Assembly: GCA_020091685.1 (NCBI GenBank)
Contig: CM034599.1
Location: 2,759,641-2,823,640 of the forward strand
DNA: 64,000 nucleotides
DNA from: Lutjanus erythropterus
Lineage: Eukaryota > Chordata > Actinopteri > Lutjaniformes > Lutjanidae
Direction of reading: 5' to 3'
The position numbers and the translations under genes are program-made. The notes under the pieces are model-generated. The model ran no database searches. It saw nothing but the letters and a program-made list of their open reading frames with translations, and had not been told where the DNA came from. The first letter of the stretch is position 1, and the number at the start of each line of letters is the position of its first letter. Shown here one piece after another: positions 33,701-44,985 of this stretch.

Positions 33701-35629
33701 GTTTATTAATGTCTCATAAGTCCTGCTATGAAGTATTAATAACTGATACATAAACAGTACAATGAATGTTTGATAACATAGTGTAACATTTTTGTTGTCA
33801 TATATCATCATTCTATTTTTTAACCACAATAAACAGCTTTAAACCTGCTGCTCATGTGTATAAACTATTTATAAATGTTGCAAAACCTTAAACACAAGAA
33901 ACAGCGGCTGAGACGTCAGACGGTGAGGAGGGAAGTCTGCGAACTAGCTAACTACTCTGTCATTTAAAATGATTTGTATTGCTCACATTGTGATATTACA
34001 TGATTATTCACTGCAGTTTGCTGCACGTTCAACAATAAAGACAACAACTCCCATGATCCCACGCTTCTTCACGGCATCATCAAACGCTGTCTGTTGTTAC
34101 TGTTTTGAAAGACCCTTACAGTGCATTTAAAGAAAAGTGTTAATGATGATGTGTTACAAACACATAATATCTAAGAAATAAAGACATTAAAAACATTTAA
34201 AATGTCCTTAAATCTGTTTACAGCGTCATTAAACCGTGTATTAATTGGTTATATAGTGCTTATAAATAAAGTGCATAATGGTATATGGTATAATCACAGC
34301 TATGTTATATTTATCAAGTTATATGATATTAATAGAGAGTTAAAATGTCCTTTAATTAGTGTACACCTATACAGAATAAGTTATTAACCATTTACTGCTT
34401 ATTTACTGCCTTTAACGGCTAAATTGGAGAGGTGTGACTTATTTTTTAATCTAAATAATTATTATTCAGCATCTATTAAGGATGAACATCCTCCAGTTTA
34501 AACATATTCGCTACCAGTGTCAAATCATGTTACATGCACATACAGAAGCTATATATTTATGCAGGAAAAACCATGTTTTCCTCTCCTCTGTGATAATGGT
34601 GTGAGTCAGAGAGCAACGGCTGACACTGCCCTTAAATATAAACCCTTCTTTGATATTAGCTGCTATCATATAACTGTGTGCCCTTAATGGTTACATTAAC
34701 CTAGTAAAATAGACAAGTTAACAGTCCTCCCAATACGTGTAGTGAGCTCTAGATTTAGTTGGGCCTCTAAAATCCTCCTCCGCTAACTATTATTGTACAT
34801 GGGTTGGCAGTCTATAGTCCAGCCTGTAAAATCTTTCAGGAAGGGTCATTAAGGATATTTCATTATCTCCATATTGCCAAGGTCAGGTTGTCCATATATC
34901 CACTTTACGGCTGCTAGGGGAATATGCTGCGACTGTAGTATAATAGACCAGAAAATGTCCACACCAGGAATGATGGGAAATCAATATTGGGCCCAGCTCA
35001 TCAATACAAACCCCATTTTCACAAGCAGGAAGAAGGTACTCTGGAAAAAAATGTTGAGGAAAATAGATTGAATCAGAGCGAGAAAATAAAATAAAGCAAT
35101 GTTTTATTGTTAATAAAATGTTTGTTTTTTGGTGTACAATATGCTGGGAGAGTCGTCACAGAAGAGGTTTAAACCGGTTTGGCTTGATTTTGTTTTAATC
35201 TGCCAGCACTGGATCAGGCAGTCCATAAATGTCCCGGCACAGTCGTGTAACCACGTTAAAGGAGAAAGAAACATGGGTTGTGACAATGATTTGCCCCATT
35301 TGTTACGGCGGTGGCAGGAGCCTCAATCTGCCTTTGGTTTGTTAGAGGAATGTTGATGCCTTCGGTTTATTGCAGGGTAATGGTGAGGAGAAATGTAGGA
35401 TGCCGACAAACAAAGGAACGTTTATATCATTACAACTTAGAGAGGAAACACAGTGTGAACCAGTCAGTCATTACTAAAACAATCCCACTCTGATGATAAT
35501 CGACACATTTTGATGTTTGCCCTCACTGGAAACCCAAATCCACAACAGCACTGTAGCTGTGTAATTTAAGGTTTTATATAGGGGAGACTGGGGATGGTTG
35601 CAACACTCTTTGCATTTCTCTCAGTTACT
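33701..35629. other. Gene-free spacer
   Basis: This is AT-rich to about 34450, with short inverted cattataatg-like motifs. A second ZNF143/STAF-like sequence, acaacaactcccatgatccc, is at 34041-34060. No exon is recognised. Confidence 0.4.
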
Positions 35630-35850
35630 CAGAGACTATTTGGACGAGACAAACCAAATCTTTAAATATTAAACTTCCCCATCAGAAAAGGCTGTCTGAC
35701 AGCAAAGTAAAGCAGTGAAAATATTCTAAATATAGTTTAGAGTTAAACTGATATTGATATTATTAGGTGGCTAAAATATGTTCTGCTGCTGACCCTGTTG
35801 ACTGAAGTACATTACTTAATTTCCATACCAGCACTCCTGAGGGAGACGTC
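35630..35850. mobile_element. Fragment of the 23115-24403 fold-back family
   Basis: aaaaggctgtctgacagcaa, agtaaagcagtgaaaat, then gtggctaaaatatgttctgc, tgctgaccctgttgac and accagcactcctg follow the right arm of the element at 23115-24403. This copy lacks the roughly 430-bp stretch that interrupts the larger element. The outer ends are lost. Confidence 0.6.
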
Positions 35851-38800
35851 AATCAAAATGTGATCTGCCACACCTACAGGGTCTTGAGAAACGGTCTAAA
35901 CAGCAAAATGTTGTTCTTACTAGGTTTTCTAATAATTATAAATTTTACTTTGAGTCCGATTTTTGTGTATGCTTAATTAGAAACTCAACTTTGATATCAT
36001 ATATGCATTTTTACTACTTCAAGCCAAATATATCCAGAGGCTTTTAGTTAAATTAATTAAAGCCCGAACATAAAACATGCACAGCACTCTTCTGAGGTGT
36101 AAATATTATAAGGTGAATTTGTCAGTACGTGTAAGGCTATTTGTTAAATAAACGTAGCAGAGCATGTTGTGGTCCAACAAGGAATTTACAATGTGCTATG
36201 GTGGAGAAAAGAGAAAACAGCCTGTGGTTGTTTAACCAGCCAGTGGTAGCCTTGGGCGTTGTTTGTTTATGCAGCACAGCTTCCAACAAATGAATATCAC
36301 ACTGGCAAACTGATGTTGGAAAAAAAAGGACTCTGCATACAAAAGCTTCCCTCTTCTTTTCCAAAGCATCAAAACAATCCAAAATACTTCAGGTACTGTT
36401 TGTTACTCCTCTTTCTCCATACTGTAAAATGTTTTGTTTTTTGCCCTGGATTATTGTACAACAAACACTGACTCACTACTGTTACTGTACAGTAGATACA
36501 TTGTCTTTGTGTGAACATTATATTGTCTGCTGCATGTTAATGGCTTATTGACCATGTATGGTGTAATGAGACCTTGGGTGCAGGGGCAGCCATGATATAT
36601 GAGGGTGAAAATTGGCCTCTGCTGCACTGATGACCTAATTTCAATATTCAGGGACTTGGGGATGGAAATGACACTTTTCACATTTAAGTGCTTTGTATTA
36701 GCCCCTGGCTTACTGTACCTCTGCCTAATCCCAGTCCGCGGACAGAACCGCACACTGCACACAGAGACGAGTGCACCGGCTGGCTGGTATGGACCCGCCA
36801 AATTACAACCATTCATTGCAGACACAGCAAGGTGTACACCCGACAAGCGGCAGGCAGCGTGCACGTAGAGAGAGAGAGAGAGAGCACGAGGAGTCACCTT
36901 CATCTTTTCCGTTCAGCTGACTTGATGCATGCATTCAAGAAAATAAAGCAGAGGCAGATTCCAAAAGGGCTCTGTCTTCAGAGATAACCTTGAGGATGCA
37001 TGGCATTTAGCATTCCGCTCAACCCCGGTCATGGCTTCCTGAAAGCGGTCATGGCTTCCCTTAAGCACATATTTTGATCCCTAGCCTTACGTAGGGAAAC
37101 ATTAATACCTTTTCATGCTAAATAGGAGAATTTCATATATATTTTTTTTCTTAGGAATGTGGCTCCAAACGGGAATTTAAAGACTGTCATTGCATGTTAG
37201 GGCAAAAGGGGGATGAAGCTCAATGACCTATTTGCATTTCAGTCTGAGAAAGGAGAAGGAACAGGAGGGCGAGGTAGCTATACAGCGGAAGACTTATTTA
37301 TCATTCATCCTTTATTTCTCTTGTATTAGTGAGTGGAGGTGTCATGTTTGGCACATCGAAACTCTGTGTTCTGCCAAAGAGATGTGACGCCAAGAGAAAT
37401 AGGTGTTGTTTTAACCTTGAGCCTGATTTAAGCAAACATGAATATATTACGTGCAGTATCCCTCACCCCCCAGCTGACGTGCGCTGTGCACTGTATTCCT
37501 GCTATGCTACTGTATATTAAGTGCAGTTTTTACTGCAGACAGGAATATGAGGTGTCAGGTTCTGCACAAAGGACAGCTGAACCACAGCCTGACAGCTTTG
37601 CTTTCTTCCTTGATAAGAGAAAAAAATCCTGAAAGATGCTCCGTAAGCTATCGCAAAAAAGTACAGATAGATAGATAGATTCCCTTGTTATGCACAATTG
37701 CATATTTAGATTAAAAGTGGTAATTAAAAAGTACTTTGTAAAGAATGCTGTTCTCACTTCACACTTAAAATTCAAGTTAACTGCCATAAACATACTCCAG
37801 TCTGAGGAGAAGTGTAAATATAGACAACGCAGCTTGTGTGGTTGGACGCCCGCTGGCAATGTCTTGGAGAGAGATTAGGGCCCTTTGAGTTACTCAGATC
37901 CTGACCTCAGAAATACGCCTGTTTTTTCCAAGAAGAACTTGCATTAAATTAAAAATACTGCCACATACATGCCCTTGAAAAGGCCAATCTATCTCTGTTA
38001 TGTTTTTCTTTCTTTTTTTTTGTAAAATAGTCAGTAGCAATTTATCTATCAAACAAAATTATATACTTATTCTACGTAAACTATAAAAGCCTACTCAGTT
38101 ATATGAATAATTTCTTATTTTCTTTAATATTTTTGATGCTTGGTAAAAATGCATGTTCTGATAGCCTTCTCTTTGAAAGTAGAGATACTTTCCCAGTAAA
38201 ATAACCTAAGTGACTCATTTGACTGTAAACTCCAACACATTGTTGGTAAATCTATATGGGCCTAATGGTGTGTGTTTCTCCCTTATAACTAGTAACTAGA
38301 GTCTGTCATAATAGCGTGCACTGGGACCTTCATAACTGCCTTACACAGCTGGGTCTGGAGCTTGTATTTTTACCCAGTTTTACCCACTTCTCACAGCTGG
38401 ATGGCAGAACTGTCACTTCAACCAGAAGCCATGACAATGAATTAGCACCTGTAAGACTGTATGATTACTGCAAGATGTGTGCAGTGATGTTGGGTGATGT
38501 CTTCAGAGTTAGCGTAGGAGGATGTCCACAGTGAAACATTGTGATGGATGATGATATGATATTGTTTTATTGTTGTGTCACATCCTAAGGACCTTTGTCT
38601 CTGCGCTGCATCTCCATAACTTAGTTGTGTTCCACTTCTGAAGTTAGCTGGCTAGTTATACTGAGCAAATTAAGCTAAGAAAAATTAGCACAAATAACAA
38701 CAGCACGACTGAACGACACAAGCAGGGGCGTCAGAAAAGAAACACTTCTGCCACCAATGTAACCGAGAGACTTGAGTTCACTTAACTGGTCAGGTTCAAT

Positions 38801-38985
38801 AAGAAAATCAATGAGACATGGAGACAATGACAGTGGTAGAGGACTCAGTGGTCATGACTGTCAGCAATCAGACAAGTTTGTAATTGTACTTAAGTTTTTC
38901 TTGTATTTTAAAATTGTAGTACTGCTTATCATCCCTGTTTTTACTAAATGTATCGGCAATTGATTGTCTTTTTTCAGTAACTTTA
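35851..38985. other. Gene-free spacer, candidate conserved block at 36530-37060
   Basis: A 150-codon minus-strand frame (36451-36903) overlaps 89- and 99-codon plus-strand frames. This mutual openness in balanced-composition DNA argues against any one being a gene, and none has recognisable motifs. A short GA run lies at 36865-36882 and a GATA run at 37666-37680. Conservation would have to be tested by alignment. Confidence 0.4.
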
Positions 38986-39036
38986 ATAGACAGACAGACA
39001 GTCAGTCAGACAGACAGATAGACAGACAGATAGATA
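38986..39036. repeat. GACA/GATA microsatellite
   Basis: Imperfect CAGA, GTCA and GATA units over about 50 bases. Confidence 0.85.
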
Positions 39037-39982
39037 CCTGTGAAGACATGCAAGAGCAGATGGGACAGTGTGCTGGCCTACTGCTATGTAAAGACTGTTT
39101 GCAGCGTGTGTGTTTGTGTGTGTATTTCTGTGTGCCATGGGGACAGCGCAGTAGCTCATGGTGCTCCGACAGGTCCACCGTGTGTGGTGTTCTGCAGCAT
39201 CAGCAGCCGGACAGGGGCCAGACGGTGGATTTATGATGCCAGGGAGCGGAAATGACCTGCTTCTGTCATTGGGTGTGTGCCCCATCACGAGAGGCCCTAA
39301 ACTATATTGGCACAGCGCTGACAGACATGTTTGTCATCCAGTCAGTTTTGAAGATACCAAGCAAGGGGTATTAGTCCTTTGACAAGCCCGTCCACTCAAT
39401 CTGTGTGTGTGTGCTGTGTCTGTCTTTTCTGCTCTGTCTTCTCTTTTAGACTTATTCTGTCTCATCAGCTATTTGTTTATGCCTCACATTACACCTAATT
39501 TCTTAAAAGTAATTCGTAAATAGTAACAGCTATCCTGTATTATTTCTATCCTCATGTTAGTATATTAAATAAATGTTTCTTGTGTCAGTACACCCGCAAA
39601 AGTAAGCATTGAATGGATTTTATTGATACATGCAGTACATGCAGATCATAATTGTAACTGCAATTATGAAGCAGATAATTGATTCATCTCCAAATAATGT
39701 ATTGATAACACCATATATTATAAACTATTAAGAGTTCAAGTGTAATTCATGCAGGATGGTGTTTCAACTTTCCAGGATTAAGTGTGGCTGTGTTGCATGA
39801 ACAGTGACACCTTCTGGCATTCTGAAAAGGCCAAGTATGACTGGATTTAAAATTTCACTCACTGCCTAGTTCACCTTGAAAACACACAGTGGTCACACAG
39901 GCAGAATTTGCATGAAGTCTGCAAAGTAATAATTAGCCATACCTGAATGTTCTGTGGGAGACGATGCAACCAGTCGTTTGTG
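39037..39982. other. Gene-free spacer
   Basis: 39040-39390 is GC-balanced and open in several frames on both strands. No product or splice pattern is recognised. Confidence 0.4.
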
Positions 39983-40067
39983 AGAGAAGAGAAGAGAAGA
40001 GAAGAGAAGAGAAGAGAAGAGAAGAGAAGAGAAGAGAAGAGAAGAGAAGAGAAGAGAAGAGAAGAGA
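39983..40067. repeat. AGAAG pentanucleotide microsatellite
   Basis: About 17 near-perfect units. The minus strand encodes a repetitive Leu-Phe-Ser-Ser frame, an artefact. Confidence 0.95.
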
Positions 40068-40295
40068 GCTTTTTTTTATGCAGAAGGAAATTGTTGTGCA
40101 GCACTTGCAGTTAAAAGTATTATTCAACTAAGGAAATCCTGCCTAACACTTACAAACATATCGTGTCACAACATAGGTGTCTAGGTGATAAAAGTGTTGT
40201 GGCTATTGTATAAACTGTATAAACAACATTTCAACATAAAGTCATATGTTGATGGGAATTTAAAAATTCTGTTCTTAGGTATACAAATATATATT

Positions 40296-40846
40296 TTAAA
40301 GCAACATTATGCAATATTTTAGCTTGATAATAACAGCTTCAATATCATTTTGGTGCTACACTGACCTGTAATGGAGAATTGTGCCTCTTTCACTCCCATT
40401 CTGCCTGTTCTTGGACTATAACTTGGGTTGCCAAGTATAAATTCAATGTGTAATGCTTTCCAGCACTACACACCACCAACTATGTCACTGATTTTTGTAA
40501 AACTGGATCACATTTTATGGAGATAATGTTTCCTGATGGACAGATGGCTGTACTTGCAAAAGAAACTGCAGCCATTAGCTAGTTAGCTCAGTTAGCGGTG
40601 CAGCTAGCTGCTCTGCCTGGACTGGACTGGGAGCTCGGAGTTTGTGTTTATACTGCTAGTACAGGAGAACAAGATTTGTGGGCTTTTACATCCCAGCACT
40701 CCAGTATTTCCTCATAATGCTGTTTTGTCACACATCTTTTCAAAATACTAATACTTAATTAACTGTGCAGCCCTCGTACAGCTACACTCAGAAACTGTAG
40801 GAGCCAAATCAACAAACATACCAATTCATACATAATGTCTCTTTAA
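40296..40846. mobile_element. TTAA-flanked MITE (551 bp)
   Basis: The left end is TTAAAGCAACATTATGCAAT. The complement of the right end is TTAAAGAGACATTATGTATG. TTAA is present on both sides. The interior includes agctagttagctcagttagc. The TTTAAAGCAACATTATG end is common in fish. Non-coding. Confidence 0.7.
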
Positions 40847-41880
40847 AATGCTCTGTTTTTTTATTGAGAAATTAGGTTGTCATGACAAAACATTGCTTCA
40901 GAACATTATGCATTTTGCTAACTTTCAGCTGTCCATATCCTCTGTTTATCAGAGATATACTGTGCCTGCATATCCATGCCAGCAGCATGCACTCCTGAGA
41001 GGACACTAGCTAATTACCTCAGCGTTTGTGCTTTAAAACCTCATTATTCACCATTCATTTTGTCGGCCAATTATCAGATCAACAATCTGTACCGAGCCCA
41101 GTTTTGTTAATGCATTTGTTTGTTTATTTTTACACATGATGCAGGTTGAGCTCACAGCCAGTGGAGGACGTAAACCGACACACTGCTGTAAGACATACAA
41201 GAAATAGCTGCTGTAACTGGAAACGTGATCATGGCAGGAATGTCACCACATGGGTATATAAACTTGTAGAATATAAAAAAGACCCCCGCTAACACTGGCA
41301 ACACAGACCATAGACTGCCAAGTGGGTAATAAAGGATCCAGCTGTAATTTAATCACGATCATATCTTAAATCAATCTTTTGTCAGTGTAAAATGGATGAA
41401 AGATGCTGTAACAAAAGCCATCTCACAACAGTAAATCACTTGATCAGCTCATTTAGTAGATGCATGCCATTTATTAAAGGACAGAAAAAAAGCCCTTCAT
41501 TAAATACTCTGGACCACATCTTTAACAGGAGAACAAAACTCTGACTGATTTTTAGCAGTTTTGGCATTAAAACGTCTGACCTACTTATGTGATTTACACA
41601 GCAGACACCAAATTCTTTTTCTATCCACTTGAACTTCCAAAGATTTCCTCCATCACCAAGCAACCATCTACAGAGCCTTGCCTCACCCATCCACTCCAAT
41701 GAATATTTTATAAAGATGCAAAGATTTCCTCCTTCTCAGTGTGTAATCAAATGCACACAGTGCTGCAGGGATTTAAAGAAGAGATATAAAGTCACATCTT
41801 AAGGAAGAAATCCATTTTTCTCTAGCCTTGCATTCATTTAGGAATCAATGCGCCTCTCAAGAGACTGGCTATTTGAATCA
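40847..41880. other. Gene-free spacer, candidate conserved block at 40960-41170
   Basis: The block contains gctaattacctcagcg, ggccaattatcagatcaaca and ttaatgcatttgtttgttta, a homeodomain- and forkhead-like motif mixture in repeat-free DNA. No exon is visible. Confidence 0.35.
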
Positions 41881-41884
41881 CACG

Positions 41885-41962
<78 letters not shown>
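41881..41962. repeat. CA dinucleotide microsatellite
   Basis: About 38 uninterrupted CA units after two CACG units. Confidence 0.98.
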
Positions 41963-41964
<2 letters not shown>

Positions 41965-42149
41965 TGGAAACCTTTTTGTTATTATTCTGATCTTCTGGGC
42001 TTTAAATGCTTTTAGACAGCAAACATTAATGGACTGCAGACACTCAGTAATCAGAAGGCTATCATGTAGTGGTGCTTAACGCAACACTCATGAAAAATGT
42101 TAATGAGGAGCGAAAAAAAGGTCAAAGCAGTGAACAAAACACAATACTT

Positions 42150-43320
42150 TATATACATAATGTATACAGTGTGCATTCATACTCTTTAAATAATGATGAC
42201 AACACTTCCTATGGCATCCATGTCTATAATGCATTATAAACATACTTATAAAACATTATACTGCACTACAAGCAATGTATAATAATAGTAATAAGTTCTC
42301 ATAAATATTTATGTTGCCTTACATAACATATAACACATTATAAAGCATTATATCACAACTTAGAAGGTCAAATATTATTATAATTTATAAATGCAAGTCA
42401 CTTGCATCACACGGTGTTTAGCAAAGATCATAGTGTATTATAATTCTCACAGTTGTTACACATTATAGCCATTTTAGAATGCATTATAATGTATTACAAC
42501 AATGTATTTTAGGAAAACAAGACATTAGTGAAATGTTAACGTCCATCATTGAGTTGTTCACCATCACATAGTATATTATATAATTATCATAGTTGTAAAG
42601 CATTATAATCGCATTACATAACATGTTATAATGTATTACGACTATGTTTTGGGGGAAACATCCATCATTCAGTTTTTCATTTTCAAAAAGTCGTGTCAAA
42701 TTGTTGTGGTCAATTTCTGTTATGACTCATTAAACAAATAATTAATTTTACAACATTCTGTGTGTTGTTTTTTGTCTTTTCCCTTCCTTGTATTATATCT
42801 GCGTATACTTCAGTAATTTCATTTCTTTACATAAAGCATCCAGTGGCCGCAGAGACTAACTTCTAATCATGTTATAAAGCATTATTAAATGATTATAACA
42901 TATTACAAGTATAATAATTAAAAGACAATATGATCTTTGGTAAAAAAAAAAAAAAATGTCAATGAGTGACCACCAATTATGAAATATTATGATATTCAGC
43001 CTTTTAAATGTGTGATTGTTGTTACAAAACAATGTAATAAAGATTATGAATGTGTATAATTGCTTATAACTATAATACATTGCTACAAGGATACAAGGAG
43101 ATTTATTTGTCATTTATAACAAGGTTGTATAATGAGATTTTGATTCAGCTCCCTCTTTGATTGATAAAATAAAAACTATAGAAAGAAATAAAGAACAAAC
43201 TAATTTACATGGCGGAGCACTGAGGATGAATTAAGCAGTCTGAAAACAACAGTATAATGCATTATAAGTATTTTCATAATGTATTATTATACATTATGGA
43301 CATGGACGTCAGAAAGTGTT
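42150..43320. repeat. Degenerate CATTATAA palindromic repeat block
   Basis: Dozens of near-palindromic phrases such as gcattataa, cattataatgtatta and tataatgcattata recur every 20-60 bases over about 1.2 kb. An A14 run lies at about 42942-42955. It is presumably the interior of a fold-back element like those at 840-1524 and 31030-32110. Outer inverted ends could not be identified by eye. It yields spurious Ile/Asn/Tyr-rich frames. Confidence 0.6.
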
Positions 43321-44051
43321 ATTATCATAACTTAAAGAAAAAAAGGACTTCTGGTTGATTATAGTTCTACATAAAATCAGACTCACATCCTTTGATAAAA
43401 TTATCCATGACTGCGTTTCGAGTGACTGATGTAATAACTTTTCTCATTCTTGTTCAGAGCTGATGTCTGTGATTGAATCTCACCATTTGTTTCCATTTTA
43501 CAGACGTCATTAGAGAAACACAGATGAAAGGAAAACACTGAGAGGCGATTAATTTAATACACATATATTTTTCTATAATTATACTTTTTTCTGCTCAGCT
43601 ACATTTCCATTAGAGTGAATTCGATGCCCTTTGAATATCTGATACAGTGTTTTTCTTGGAACTATTGGCACAGTGTGCAATCCATTTGGGTCCTCTTGTT
43701 ATTTTTATTGTCATGTTTGAAATGCTGTAAAGCTGAACTGTTTTAATTAGTACTCTGCACTTTATGGAGATCATTGTTCACGCTTGCCTAATTATGTTTA
43801 GATGGCCCAAATCTCCATCAAAGGAAACCATTATCCTACATCGATGGTAAAGCGACGGGATTCCATCTTCGCCCCCCAGACAAGGCTATTACTGCTCTGC
43901 CTCGGCTTGGACACGCTAAATAAACACATCAATTTCATAGGTCTGGAAAGTTAGAGATTGTTGTTATCAGCTGCATATGGTTGATGATACAGATACTCTA
44001 CTGTACATCACAAGAGTTTTTACACCGGATGGATTGACCAGCGCAGGCTTA
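43321..44051. other. Candidate conserved non-coding block
   Basis: 43730-43950 is repeat-free and motif-dense (gcctaattatgtttagatgg, aaggaaaccattatccta, cacatcaatttcatagg) between repetitive neighbours. It resembles the composition of vertebrate developmental enhancers. This is inference only. Confidence 0.35.
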
Positions 44052-44985
44052 CACTGTAAAAATAAACTACATGTTTCAACTTAAAAAAGTTATCGACCGG
44101 GCTGCCTTAAAAATGTAAGATGACTGAATTTGAAAAGTCAAGTTGAGGAGCTGTTGTAATGATTCGACAGTAAGCTTGATATTAGTTTAGTTGTATTTAA
44201 GAAATGATGTTCAATAAGCTTAAGATATTCACGGCTAATAATTAAAATGTTGGAATATAAAAAATGTTCTCAGTAGAACCCTCTGAGTAGGTTCTTGGGA
44301 TATGAAAAGGTTCTTGGTAGAACCCCCTGAGTGGGTTCTTGTTAGCACCTTTGGAAGGTGGAAAGGGTCTGGATGGAACTCCCAGAGAAGGTTCTGGGTG
44401 GAAACATTACACCATAGAAAGGCTCTCTGTAGAACCTCTCATAGGGGGTTCTGGGTGAAACCTTTCACAGATGGTTCTAGGTATAACCCACTTTGTTGGG
44501 TTCTAGCTAAAATCTTTGTAATATAAAATAGGTTTTGTTAGCCTTGTTGGTACTCTTAGAAGGTGGAAGGGTTCTGGGTGGAACCATTACACCATAGAAA
44601 TGTTCTCTGTAGAACCTCTATAACCTCACAGATGGTTCTAGGTATAGCCATTTATGTTTTTTTCTAGGTCGAACTCTCTGAAAGGGTTCCAAATGAAACC
44701 TTTATAGAGGGTTATACCAGGAACCAAAAATTCTCACCAACCAAACCAAAAGTTCTCCTATGGGGACAAGCTGAAGAACCCTTTATGGTTCTAGGTAGCT
44801 TTTCTTTTTTTTTTTTTTATGAACCAGTCTCGATTTTATACTTTTATCACCAGGAGCCTCCAAAATCAACATAATATGAAAGTTGTATGAGAGTTTAATT
44901 AACTTGAATAAATAAAACTTGGATATTTAAGTTAAGTTAATGAGAAAATATTTGTTCACTCCACTAAATATTTTTTTCTACAGTG
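44052..44985. mobile_element. CACTG-ended (EnSpm-like) MITE carrying a nested AGAACC element
   Basis: The left end is CACTGTAAAAATAAACTACA. The complement of the right end is CACTGTAGAAAAAAATATTT. TA flanks both sides (44050-44051 and 44986-44987). A second copy of its left half is at 58667-58880 (cctgtaaaaataaacttttt, gcttgatattaatttagctg, taagcttaagatatt). In this copy the sequence breaks after taagcttaagatattcacgg at about 44230-44255, AGAACC/GGTTCT repeats take over to about 44820, and the outer element resumes with ttgaataaataaaacttgg. Confidence 0.7.
44255..44820. mobile_element. AGAACC/GGTTCT element, copy 2 (nested)
   Basis: This shares with copy 1 the phrases accatagaaaggctctctgt (ggttctctatagaacctc in copy 1), cacagatggttctaggtata and cctatggggacaagctgaag. 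The CACTC ends seen in copies 1 and 3 are not evident, so it is truncated or eroded at the edges. A T-rich run follows at about 44802-44818. Confidence 0.65.

Noticed and set aside
36451-36903. Longest open frame of the window (150 codons, minus strand)
   Set aside because: Two plus-strand frames overlap it. It shows no domain, signal or repeat pattern, no splice or promoter context, and ordinary composition.
39871-40127. Leu-Phe-Ser-Ser repeat proteins on the minus strand
   Set aside because: Translation of the AGAAG microsatellite.
41828-42079. His-Thr repeat protein
   Set aside because: Translation of a CA microsatellite. The same applies to 49193-49445 and 51799-52011.
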